Of a stretch of DNA of 46,538 nucleotides, positions 1-7,385 are shown piece after piece; the stretch's first letter is position 1; each line of letters begins with the position of its first letter. Source of the stretch: Actinomycetota bacterium (GTDB taxonomy: Bacteria; Actinomycetota; Actinomycetes; Acidothermales; Acidothermaceae). The stretch covers positions 680 to 47,217 of the forward strand of contig PLCK01000111.1 in the NCBI GenBank assembly GCA_003134755.1, given 5' to 3'. The position numbers and the translations under genes are program-made. The notes beneath the pieces were generated by a model. The model made no database searches. It had not been told where the DNA came from and saw only the letters and a program-made list of their open reading frames with translations.

Positions 1-355
1 GCCGCCGGGCGGATTCGTAGATCAGGACGAACAAGGGTGACGAGCCGATGGCGACCAGCGTGGCGAGGCTGACCGACGACACCGCGATCGAGCTGAAGAA
101 CGCGGCTTGGAACACCGCGGCCAACCCGGCGACCGCACCAACCCGCCGCCAGGCAGGTCCGCGGGGTGGAGCTTGGCCGGTCATCAGCAACCAGACGACG
201 AGCAACAGGCCGCCGAGACCAAGGCGGTAGGCGGCGATGGAGAGGCCGGGCAGATGGCCTGAGTGCCCGAACGTGCGGCCGGTGATCCCACCGGTACCCC
301 ACAGCACTCCGGCTGCGATCAGAGACGCGACGCCTGACGAAAGACGGACCGACAC
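1..355 (-). CDS. DMT/EamA-family transporter, N-terminal part (cut by window edge)
   Basis: The first about 118 residues of an integral membrane protein are visible; the rest lies outside the window. The start is a GTG at 355 preceded by an AGGAG Shine-Dalgarno about six bases upstream. The translation begins VSVRLSSGVASLIAAGVLWG and contains the WGTGG motif typical of the first helix of EamA (drug/metabolite transporter) proteins, followed by hydrophobic segments with short polar loops. Such proteins have ten helices and export small metabolites or drugs; the substrate cannot be told. It is transcribed away from the AraC gene at 521, so that regulator could act on it, but no operator is evident. 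The family assignment rests on helix pattern and motif only. Confidence 0.7.
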   Translation of the reverse strand, partial: MSVRLSSGVASLIAAGVLWGTGGITGRTFGHSGHLPGLSIAAYRLGLGGLLLVVWLLMTGQAPPRGPAWRRVGAVAGLAAVFQAAFFSSIAVSSVSLATLVAIGSSPLFVLIYESARR

Positions 356-520
356 GGGAAGCTCCTGCGACGAGTTGGGAGGTGGTCGCGAGAGCAGGGT
401 TCTCGAACCCTGCTAGGAGCGGGGCGGCGGTGTGATGATCACGCGGCGATGCACGGCTCGAACGCTACAGGGCCGCCCGGCCGTCCGGCAGCCGATATCT
501 GCCGGCTGCGATCATGAGGC

Positions 521-940
521 ATGAGCCGCGCGGTCGAGGACTCCAACCGTCGCCTCCTGCGGGCGCGCGACGCCATGGACCGCGCGTATGCCCAGCCCCT
601 CGACGTCCCGGCGCTTGCTCGTCTTGCGTTCATCTCCGAGGCACATTTCATCCGGATGTTCCGCGCGACATTCGGCGAGACGCCGCACCGGTATCTCCAG
701 CGTCGGAGGGTCGAGCGGGCCATGTACCTGTTGCGCGAGTCCGACCGCAGCGTGACCGATATCTGCATGGAAACCGGATTCGCCAGCCTCGGCACGTTCA
801 GCCGCACGTTCAAGGAGATCGTCGGGACGTCGCCGAGCGAGTACCGCGCAAACGGGCGCACCAGCACACGCGTGCCCAACTGCTTCGCGATGGCGTGGAC
901 CCGACCGAGCACGAACTGGCGGCCGAGCACTTTCGGATAA
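521..940 (+). CDS. AraC-family transcriptional regulator, DNA-binding domain only
   Basis: A 139-residue protein made almost wholly of one AraC/XylS DNA-binding domain with two helix-turn-helix units. The first recognition region reads LARLAFISEAHFIRMF; the second contains the family signature, DICMETGFASLGTFSRTFK followed by GTSPSEYR. There is no cupin or other sensor domain, so it belongs to the short, single-domain AraC group. The C-terminal tail is compositionally different and of unknown role. The VOC gene starts 68 bases downstream on the same strand; short AraC regulators beside VOC proteins are a recurrent pair in actinobacteria, which suggests co-transcription. The target and inducer are unknown. 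Confidence 0.85.
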   Translation: MSRAVEDSNRRLLRARDAMDRAYAQPLDVPALARLAFISEAHFIRMFRATFGETPHRYLQRRRVERAMYLLRESDRSVTDICMETGFASLGTFSRTFKEIVGTSPSEYRANGRTSTRVPNCFAMAWTRPSTNWRPSTFG

Positions 941-1008
941 GCAGACGCCATTGGTTCGGGCTACGGTCGTGCCAGCCTTTTCCCCTTGAACCAAGGACGG
1001 TCAGTCAC

Positions 1009-1431
1009 ATGAGCATGTTCAACGCCATCACACTTTCCGGTGTCTTCGTTCTCGACCAGGACGAGGCGCTCGAGTTCTACGTCGGCAAGCTCGGCATGGT
1101 CGTCAAGGACGACGTCGATCTGGGCTTCATGCGCTGGCTTACCGTCCAGGTACCGGGCGACGACGATCGGGCGATCCTCCTCGAGAGGCCAGGACCGCCG
1201 ACGATGGACGACGCTAGCGCAGAGAAAGTCAGGGAGCTCGTCACCAAAGGTGCGACGGGCCTCGCGCTCGGGCTCACCACCAGCGACTGCCGCAAGACCT
1301 ACGAGACGTTGAAGGCCCGCGGCGTCGAGTTCAGTCAGGAGCCGACCGAGAACTCCTACGGCATCGACTGCGGTGCCCGCGACCCGTTCGGTAACCACAT
1401 CAGGATCGTGCAGCTCCCGACATCCGGCTGA
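1009..1431 (+). CDS. VOC-superfamily protein (glyoxalase/bleomycin-resistance fold)
   Basis: A 140-residue protein with the two beta-alpha-beta-beta-beta modules of the vicinal oxygen chelate superfamily: the first opens with LSGVFVLDQDEALEFYVGKL, the second ends with CGARDPFGNHIRIVQ. The DPFGN motif before the last strand is characteristic. The upstream frame stays open but reads antisense-like through the AraC gene, so the ATG at 1009 is chosen; it gives an N-terminus that matches the fold. VOC members bind a metal and act as isomerases, dioxygenases or antibiotic-binding proteins; no residue here fixes one activity. It is probably co-transcribed with the AraC regulator just upstream. Confidence 0.85.
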   Translation: MSMFNAITLSGVFVLDQDEALEFYVGKLGMVVKDDVDLGFMRWLTVQVPGDDDRAILLERPGPPTMDDASAEKVRELVTKGATGLALGLTTSDCRKTYETLKARGVEFSQEPTENSYGIDCGARDPFGNHIRIVQLPTSG

Positions 1432-1769
1432 GGCTCGTTAGGTCGATTGGCCCAACTTCGGTACTGCACGTGGCCGCACGCTCAAGCGGGGAACCGCCGA
1501 CATTCAAGGCATGCGCAGCGATCGCCGACGTCGCCGACCGGCGCCCAGGCTTTTCACGGTCTACGCGGTGGCATCTCATTGCGCGACCGATGCCCGCCGG
1601 CGACGTGGTGTCGTGGCTCGCCGATCACGAGCCGCGCTACGAGATGCTCCGCGTCGTTCGGTGACCATAGGCGTGCCGTCGCCTGCCGGCACCGGGTTTG
1701 CTGTCAGGTTTGGTCGCCGTCCGGCCGATACGACCTAAGCGGTCGGTGTCGATGCGAGAAGGGCGGCCG
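1432..1769 (+). other. Intergenic stretch with a coding-like remnant
   Basis: About 340 bases without a convincing gene. A frame at 1470-1664 (64 residues, GTG start, no Shine-Dalgarno) has GC-rich third positions in its second half and ends WLADHEPRYEMLRVVR, which looks more like real protein than noise. It may be the tail of a decayed gene or a small protein; I do not recognise it. No terminator or inverted repeat is obvious. Confidence 0.3.
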
Positions 1770-2660
1770 ATGAGCGACGCGAACGAACTCGACAGTTACT
1801 TTGCTGTCCAGGTCGCCCCTGCGCCGTTGTCGACGGACTTTCTCATTCCCACCAGGACGCCGCGACGCTGGGGCCGCGTCGTCGTCGTCGCCGTCTTGCT
1901 GGCCGCGATGACGACCGTGGCTGCGGTGCAGCTACATCCGCCCGCCGGTGCGGCAGCCGCTACCCCCGATGGCGGCATCAGCTTCGCGAAGGCCCGCCCG
2001 CCCGTCCAGAACTTCTCAAACCCCGCTCGGCTGCTGCCCGCGCCGGTCGCACCGCCCGGCGTCGGCGGTTGGACCCCACTGCTCACCCGAAACAGCGCGC
2101 CAGTCACGTGGGACCCATGTCAGCCGATCCATTTCGTGGTGCGGCCGGACGGGCAGATTCCGAGCGGCAGAGCAATGCTCGACCAGGTCATGGGCGAGCT
2201 CAGCCAGGCGACCGGCCTGCTGTTCATCGACGACGGCGCGACGACCGAGGCGCCCAGCCGCGGCCACAACCCGTACCAGCCGGCTCGGTACGGAAAGAAG
2301 TGGGCGCCCGTGCTTATCGCGTGGACGACGCCGGCTGAAGACCCTGTCCTGGCGGGCGATGTCGTGGGCAGCGCAGGGCCCGAGGCGACGACCATCGCGG
2401 GTCAGGGCGAGCGCATCGTCAGCGGCAGCGTCGCCTTCGATGCGCCCGATCTCGAGGCTCAATTGGCCCAGCCGGGCGGCGGCGTGCTCGTCGAGCAGGT
2501 GATGCGCCACGAGCTCGGCCACATCGTCGGCCTTGGGCACGTCGACGACCCGAGTCAGGTCATGAACCCGAGCGAGGTCGTGGGTGTGAACGACTATGGC
2601 CTGGGCGATCGTCGTGGCCTCGCCGCGATGGGTTCAGGCCGCTGCTTTACGAAGGGTTAG
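1770..2660 (+). CDS. Membrane-anchored or secreted metzincin-like zinc metalloprotease
   Basis: A 296-residue protein. A hydrophobic segment at about residues 34-54 follows basic residues (PRRWGR) and can serve as a membrane anchor or late signal peptide. An Ala/Pro-rich linker follows, then a domain with HELGHIVGLGH at residues 247-257, which is the full HExxHxxGxxH zinc motif of metzincins, and VMNPS shortly after, which fits the Met-turn. Two cysteines (C117, C292) could form a disulfide outside the cell. The ATG at 1770 is preceded by GAGAAGG; an in-frame ATG at 1752 is less well placed. The substrate is unknown. The gene ends inside the 3' end of the convergent PAP2 gene (27-base overlap). 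Confidence 0.85.
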   Translation: MSDANELDSYFAVQVAPAPLSTDFLIPTRTPRRWGRVVVVAVLLAAMTTVAAVQLHPPAGAAAATPDGGISFAKARPPVQNFSNPARLLPAPVAPPGVGGWTPLLTRNSAPVTWDPCQPIHFVVRPDGQIPSGRAMLDQVMGELSQATGLLFIDDGATTEAPSRGHNPYQPARYGKKWAPVLIAWTTPAEDPVLAGDVVGSAGPEATTIAGQGERIVSGSVAFDAPDLEAQLAQPGGGVLVEQVMRHELGHIVGLGHVDDPSQVMNPSEVVGVNDYGLGDRRGLAAMGSGRCFTKG

Positions 2661-3479
2661 GACACGGAGTCGTGCCGACCCGATCATGACGAGCCCGACC
2701 AACAACGCGGCGGCGGCGCCGTCCAGCCAGAAGTGGTTCGCGGTGGCAACCACGGCGTAGGCCGTCAGGACCGGGTGCGCGATCACGAGCCACCGCCAGC
2801 GATTCGTGCTCACCGAGATGACGGCGACGGCGATGGCGATCGCCCAGCCGACGTGAATCGACGGCATCGACGATAACTGGTCGACCATGCCAGGGCCGAG
2901 ATGGCTGTACGCGGACTGGTGATAAAGCGCTGCAGTGTCGACAAACCCGAACTGTGGCAGCAACCGCGGCGGGGCCACCGAGACGAGCTGGATCAGCAGG
3001 GACACCCCGGTGAAGACCGCGATGATGTTGCGCCACTGCCGGTACTGCGCGCGATGACGAAGGAACAGCCACGGCAGGAAGATGACGATGCTGCCGATAT
3101 GGGCGGCGAGGTAGAAGACGTTCAAGACTTGGACGACGCTAGGGTGCCCGAGAACTGCCCCCTGCACGCCAAGCTCGCTCGGAAGCCGCAGGGTCCGCTC
3201 GAGGTTCCAGACCCATCGGCCGCGGGCGAACGCCCCGGCGGCATCCGTGACCGAGACAGCACTGGCCACTTTCCAGAGTACGAAGAGGCCGACGATCACC
3301 CCGACCTCGCGCACCCCGGTGGCGATGCCTTGAGTGCGTTGCCGCCTCAGGGTCGGCGCGCCCGGTTCACGCAGCAGCGACGCGAAGGAGGCACCGCACC
3401 CGTCGCATCCGTCGGCGTCCATCGGGTTGCCATGACGGCAGGCCGGACACACCCACTGCTCGGCGGTGACGGCCGACAT
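2634..3479 (-). CDS. Zinc-ribbon/PAP2-family integral membrane phosphatase
   Basis: A 281-residue protein. Residues 11-28 hold CPAC and CDGC, a zinc ribbon that should sit in the cytoplasm. Residues from about 57 onward form several membrane helices of the PAP2/AUR1 type. The catalytic motifs are SSMPSIH (203-209) and H249 with D253 in NHFWLD. PAP2 enzymes remove or transfer phosphate on lipids or polyprenyl carriers, in actinobacteria also inositol lipids. The ATG at 3479 is chosen because GGAGGA lies eight bases before it; the longer frame upstream is arginine-rich and unlike protein. An N-terminal zinc ribbon on this fold is less usual. The substrate is not predictable. Confidence 0.85.
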   Translation of the reverse strand: MSAVTAEQWVCPACRHGNPMDADGCDGCGASFASLLREPGAPTLRRQRTQGIATGVREVGVIVGLFVLWKVASAVSVTDAAGAFARGRWVWNLERTLRLPSELGVQGAVLGHPSVVQVLNVFYLAAHIGSIVIFLPWLFLRHRAQYRQWRNIIAVFTGVSLLIQLVSVAPPRLLPQFGFVDTAALYHQSAYSHLGPGMVDQLSSMPSIHVGWAIAIAVAVISVSTNRWRWLVIAHPVLTAYAVVATANHFWLDGAAAALLVGLVMIGSARLRVLTLRKAAA

Positions 3480-3592
3480 GACTGAATCCTCCGATGTGAG
3501 CGTCGGCGGGCCCCGCCGCCCGCCGCTCGTATTGAGCATCGAACGCCGATGCCGACGACTGAAGCGGCGCTGCGCGCGCATAGGGTCGGTTC

Positions 3593-4786
3593 ATGACCGT
3601 GTGGCGCATGGTGAACCCGGTCATGGCCTATGCCTGGGGTTCGCGCGACGGGATCGCGACGATTCAGGGCCGCCCGACCAGCGATAAGCCCGAAGCCGAA
3701 CTGTGGATGGGTGCGCATCCGCAGGCGCCGTCGCGGCTCGAATCCGCCGCCGGCGCCAGCCCGTCCGACCTCGACGAACTCATCACGGCCGATCCCGTCG
3801 GCGTCCTCGGCGAACGTTGCATCGAGCGTTTCGGCCCCCGGTTGCCGTTTCTGCTGAAGTTGCTCTCCGCCGACCAACCACTGTCGTTGCAGGTGCATCC
3901 CGATGACGAGCAGGCCCGCCGCGGATTCGCAGCGGAGAACGCCGCTGGCGTGGGGCTTGACGCTGCTCACCGCGTCTACCGTGACCCGTTCGCGAAACCG
4001 GAGATGCTGGTTGCGGTTACCGATTTCCAGGTATTGGTCGGTTTTCGGGCCGCGCCGGAGGCCGCAGCAGCCCTCGAAGCCTTAGGCATCGAACGCCTCG
4101 GCCCACTCGTCGAAGACCTTCTGGCCGGGACGCCGACAGGTGAGGTGTTCCTCCGGCTGCTCGACTGGACGGTCGACGACCGCACCGCATTGGTCGACGA
4201 GGTTCGGGTCGCCGGTAGCCACCGAACGTGGGAGCCCATCACACCCTGGATCGAGTCGCTCTCCCACCAGTATCCGGCCGACCCCGGCGTGGTCGGCGTC
4301 CTGCTCTTGAATTACCTGACCCTGCATCCTTCGCAGGGGCTGTTCGTGCGGCCCGGTCAGATTCACGCGTACCTGAGCGGCACCGGAGTCGAGATTCTCG
4401 GTAGCTCAGACAATGTGGTGCGAGGTGGCCTCACTCCCAAGCACGTGTCGACGGCCGACGTGCGTGCCGTGCTCGCGGTCGACGCTGCCACGCCCTGGCT
4501 TGTCGAGCCGATCGAGGTTGTCGAGGCGGCCGGGGCGGCGAGCTGGGAAGCCTGGCCGGTGCCACAACCCGAGTTCCAACTGCGCCGGCTACGGGTCGAC
4601 GGTGATTGTCAGATCTCGCCTCGCGGACCGGCCGTGCTGCTGTGTCTCGAGGGCAAGGTCGAACTCGATGACACCGATCAGCGCGTGACCCTCGGGCCAG
4701 GAGAGTCGGCGTTCGTCCCTGCTTCGGCGACGGTTCTCGCCGTCGGCGGTAACGGCATGCTCATCTGCGCGAATCCGGGCAGCTGA
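3593..4786 (+). CDS. manA: Mannose-6-phosphate isomerase, class I
   Basis: A 397-residue protein of normal length for type I phosphomannose isomerase. Visible landmarks are LWMGAHP (38-43), the zinc-site motif QVHPDD (100-105) and the downstream active-site segment FVRPGQIHAYLSG. It interconverts fructose-6-phosphate and mannose-6-phosphate in the cytoplasm, feeding GDP-mannose for glycans and mannosylated lipids. The short, well-conserved beginning (MTVWRMVNPVMAYAWGS) supports the ATG at 3593. The lepB start codon follows one base after its stop, so the two are almost certainly co-transcribed and translationally coupled. Confidence 0.95.
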   Translation: MTVWRMVNPVMAYAWGSRDGIATIQGRPTSDKPEAELWMGAHPQAPSRLESAAGASPSDLDELITADPVGVLGERCIERFGPRLPFLLKLLSADQPLSLQVHPDDEQARRGFAAENAAGVGLDAAHRVYRDPFAKPEMLVAVTDFQVLVGFRAAPEAAAALEALGIERLGPLVEDLLAGTPTGEVFLRLLDWTVDDRTALVDEVRVAGSHRTWEPITPWIESLSHQYPADPGVVGVLLLNYLTLHPSQGLFVRPGQIHAYLSGTGVEILGSSDNVVRGGLTPKHVSTADVRAVLAVDAATPWLVEPIEVVEAAGAASWEAWPVPQPEFQLRRLRVDGDCQISPRGPAVLLCLEGKVELDDTDQRVTLGPGESAFVPASATVLAVGGNGMLICANPGS

Positions 4787-4787
4787 C

Positions 4788-5411
4788 GTGGCTGCTACCG
4801 ACAGCGTCGGGCCCAGCGCCGGTTCGCAGGCAGACGATGTGCCAGCCGAGCCCCCGCCCAAGCGAGCGGGTTGGGGTCGTGAATGGCTGATCCTCATCGT
4901 GCTCACGGTGATTGGAACGCTGGTTATCAGGACGTTCGTCGTGCAGTCGTACCGTATCCCGTCGGAGTCGATGGAGAAGACGCTGCACGGCTGCTCGCCG
5001 CACTGCAACAACGACCGCATCCTGGTCAACAAGCTCTCGTACAAGCTGCACGGCGTTCATCGCCACGACGTCGTCGTCTTCAAGGCGACCGGCAAGTGGG
5101 TAGAGGTGGTCGGCGGTCCCGACGATGTGGTGAAGCGGGTCATCGGCCTGCCCGGTGACACCGTGCAGTGTTGCGACCCGCAGGGCCGCGTCGTCGTCGA
5201 TGGCGTCGCGCAGACCGAGCCCTATGTCTTTGAGGACAACCACGACCCGTTCGGTCCGGTCGTGGTGCCGAAGGGCCAGCTCTTCGTGATGGGCGACCAC
5301 CGCTCCGCGTCGTCCGATTCCCGGTACAACGGCACGATCCCGGAGAGCAGCGTCATCGGCCATGCGTTTGTCAGGATCTGGCCGCTCTCCCATCTCGGAA
5401 CGCTGCACTGA
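4788..5411 (+). CDS. lepB: Signal peptidase I
   Basis: A 207-residue type I signal peptidase. One membrane helix spans about 32-50, and the catalytic domain follows outside the cell. The nucleophile is Ser61 in IPSESMEKTL, the general base Lys116 in VVKRVIGLPGD, and box E is MGDHRSASSDSR. Four cysteines (C69, C73, C128, C129) lie where many actinobacterial homologues also carry pairs and could form disulfides. It cleaves signal peptides of Sec- and Tat-exported proteins, including the many secreted proteins encoded in this window. The start is GTG one base after the manA stop. Pairing with manA is unusual; lepB is commonly near rplS. Confidence 0.95.
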   Translation: MAATDSVGPSAGSQADDVPAEPPPKRAGWGREWLILIVLTVIGTLVIRTFVVQSYRIPSESMEKTLHGCSPHCNNDRILVNKLSYKLHGVHRHDVVVFKATGKWVEVVGGPDDVVKRVIGLPGDTVQCCDPQGRVVVDGVAQTEPYVFEDNHDPFGPVVVPKGQLFVMGDHRSASSDSRYNGTIPESSVIGHAFVRIWPLSHLGTLH

Positions 5412-5447
5412 CTGACCTGCCGTATCGAGCCCGCTGATCGACCATGC

Positions 5448-6815
5448 TCACGCCGGACGGCGGAGATCCTGCAGCGCGGCGAGGATGCCGCGGTGGAACG
5501 TCGGGTAGCCGTAGATCATCGACAGCAGCGAGTCGACAGGCACCCGTGCATGTACCGCAACGGTGAGGGCGGACAGCACCTCTCCACCCGTCGGCCCGAT
5601 GACCGTCGCGCCGAGCACGATGCGCTGATTGGCGTCGGCGACCAGCTTGATGAAGCCGTCATTGCCAGGTCCGTGGATCCAGCCGCGGGCCGTTGACGCC
5701 ATGTCGGTGCGACCGACGAGGACGTCGATGCCGGCCTGTGCCGCCTGCGCCTGGGTCATGCCGACCGACGCGATCTCGGGGTCGGTGAACGTGACCCGGG
5801 GGACCGCCCGGTAGTCCGCCTCGGCAACCCCGCCGACCCCGAGGATGTCGGCGAGTGCAATCTCGGCCTGGTACATCGAGACGTGGGTGAATGCGCCCTT
5901 GCCTGTCATGTCGCCGATCGCCCACACACCTGGCGCGACCCGCATTCGGGCGTCGACAGCTACCGCGGGCGTACTCACATCGACGCCGATCGCGCCGAGT
6001 CCGGCGGCCGCGAGGTCGACGCGACGTCCGGTCGCCACGAGCAGCTGCTGCCCGCTGACGGTGTTGCCACCCTCGAGTTCGACGGTGAATCCGGTGCCGT
6101 CGTGCCTCACGCCGACCGCTTTCGCGTTCGGCCGGACGCTGACGCCTTCGCGCGCGAGGACACTTGCGAGGAGGGCACCGGCGTCGGGATCCTCGCTCGG
6201 CAGCAGGTGGGCGGCCGCTTCGACGACGGTCACCGACGCACCGAAGCGCGCGAACACCTGTGCCAACTCGACACCGATCGCGCCACCGCCGAGCACCAGC
6301 AGGGACGCCGGCACCGCCGTCGCCTCGATCGCGTCGCGATTCGTCCAGAGCGGTGTTCCGGCGAGGCCCGGAATTGGCGGGATGGCTGGTTGCGTACCGG
6401 TGTTGAGGACGATCGCTCGGCGGGCCTGGAACTCCCGATCGCCGACCGCGACAGTGTCAGGACCCGTCACCCGGCCGTGGCCGCGGACGAACCGGCCGCC
6501 CTTTCCTTCGAACCGCTCGACGGCGGCGGCATCGTTCCAGTTGTCGGTCGCTTCGTTCCTGATGCGTGCGGCGACGGGTGCCCAGTCGGGCGATACCCGC
6601 GAGTCGCCGGCCAGGGCCGGAATCCGGCGCCCCTCGGCGAGCAGATTCGCCGCGCGGATCATCATCTTGCTCGGCACGCATCCCCAATACGGACACTCGC
6701 CGCCGACCAGGCGCTCGTCAATGCCGATGACGTCGAAGTGCGCTTCGGCCAACCGGCCGGCGACGTCCTCCCCGCCGGGGCCCATCCCGATGACAACAGC
6801 GTCGACCTGCTCCAC
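5448..6815 (-). CDS. FAD/NAD(P)-dependent pyridine nucleotide-disulfide oxidoreductase
   Basis: A 455-residue flavoprotein of the lipoamide dehydrogenase/mercuric reductase superfamily. Residues 8-20 carry the FAD-binding glycine motif, and GGECPYWGCVPSK (38-50) holds the redox-active Cys41 and Cys46. A second glycine motif, LVLGGGAIGVELA, binds NAD(P)H. The C-terminal interface ends YGYPTFHRGILAAL, which lacks the His-x-x-x-x-Glu pair of true lipoamide dehydrogenase, so E3 activity is unlikely. A general NAD(P)H disulfide or quinone reductase, or a transhydrogenase-like role, fits better. It also lacks an N-terminal heavy-metal domain. A perfect palindrome lies about 85 bases upstream of its start. 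Confidence 0.9.
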   Translation of the reverse strand: MEQVDAVVIGMGPGGEDVAGRLAEAHFDVIGIDERLVGGECPYWGCVPSKMMIRAANLLAEGRRIPALAGDSRVSPDWAPVAARIRNEATDNWNDAAAVERFEGKGGRFVRGHGRVTGPDTVAVGDREFQARRAIVLNTGTQPAIPPIPGLAGTPLWTNRDAIEATAVPASLLVLGGGAIGVELAQVFARFGASVTVVEAAAHLLPSEDPDAGALLASVLAREGVSVRPNAKAVGVRHDGTGFTVELEGGNTVSGQQLLVATGRRVDLAAAGLGAIGVDVSTPAVAVDARMRVAPGVWAIGDMTGKGAFTHVSMYQAEIALADILGVGGVAEADYRAVPRVTFTDPEIASVGMTQAQAAQAGIDVLVGRTDMASTARGWIHGPGNDGFIKLVADANQRIVLGATVIGPTGGEVLSALTVAVHARVPVDSLLSMIYGYPTFHRGILAALQDLRRPA

Positions 6816-7220
6816 AAGGACCTCCCGCGAGCGCCGCCATGGGACCCCTGATTGTTACCCGTCGGCAGAATCGCCACCAGCGCGGGACGATCGCGGGACG
6901 ATCACGTAAACGTGATCGCACCCCCCGAAGAGGGGCGTGCTGGCCTGTCCTCGGGGGGGTCCGCCTATCCTCGGCCCCGCCGAGAGGCTGGTTGTCTGGT
7001 GGCAAAGGCTGCCCCGGCTAGGCCCTGCACCGGACCTTGAGGGGTAGAACGGCTCTCTTTCGTAGTGCGGTCCGCGACTCTGCGTGACCGGGCTGGGTGG
7101 CTGCGGGCTAGTCCTTCCGGGCGGTTAATTGCCGTGGGCTCGCGCGGATGCGCTCAGGTGGCCGGGATCGGCTTGTGGCCCCGCCGACGCCCCGTTATGG
7201 TTCGACCGGCAGGTTTCATA
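6816..7220. other. Intergenic region upstream of the riboswitch
   Basis: About 400 bases without a gene. It holds the palindrome at 6899-6918, then G-rich tracts around 6940-7000, and an imperfect hairpin with arms GCAC-CCC and GGG-GTGC just after the palindrome. Near its right end, CGTTATG (7193-7199) and CATAACG (7217-7223) form a spaced inverted repeat. The riboswitch promoter should lie here, but no clear -35/-10 pair can be named. Confidence 0.4.
6899..6918. promoter_or_regulatory. Perfect palindrome upstream of the flavoprotein gene
   Basis: Arms CGATCACGT and ACGTGATCG flank a central AA, giving nine paired bases on each side. It sits 84-103 bases upstream of the oxidoreductase start (transcribed leftward). 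The size and symmetry fit a dimeric repressor operator; the very short centre makes an RNA hairpin less likely. The factor is unknown. Confidence 0.45.
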
Positions 7221-7365
7221 ACGAACCGTTACCGAACCTGCCAACCGCCGAACCTGCGCAAGCAGGACCGGGGACCCACAGGTAAGCGATCCGTGGGGTG
7301 AATCGGCCTTCCGGCCGTAGGGCGCACTTCCCGCCCGAACCCGTCAGCTAACCCGGTAGGCGGTC
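7221..7365 (+). ncRNA. c-di-AMP riboswitch (ydaO/yuaA type, RF00379-like)
   Basis: The leader contains the diagnostic pieces of this class in order: GAACCGTTACCGAACCTGCC at the 5' side, CCGGGGACCCA, then GGGGTGAATCGG, a GGCC-ttcc-GGCC hairpin, the CCCGAACCCGTCAGCTAACC block at 7331-7352, and a closing GGTAGGCGG that can pair with the 5' CCGCC. The class binds cyclic di-AMP and usually switches genes off when the ligand is abundant; in actinobacteria it often precedes cell-wall hydrolase genes. Here an NlpC/P60 hydrolase starts about 20 bases later. No separate intrinsic terminator is obvious, so control may act on ribosome-site access or early termination. The outer boundaries are approximate. 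Confidence 0.9.
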
Positions 7366-7385
7366 GAGGGAGAAGGGTTTTGCGC

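Noticed and set aside
5448..6815. Mercuric reductase or lipoamide dehydrogenase identity
   Set aside because: It lacks the heavy-metal domain, C-terminal vicinal cysteines and the E3 His-Glu pair, so only a family-level call is made.
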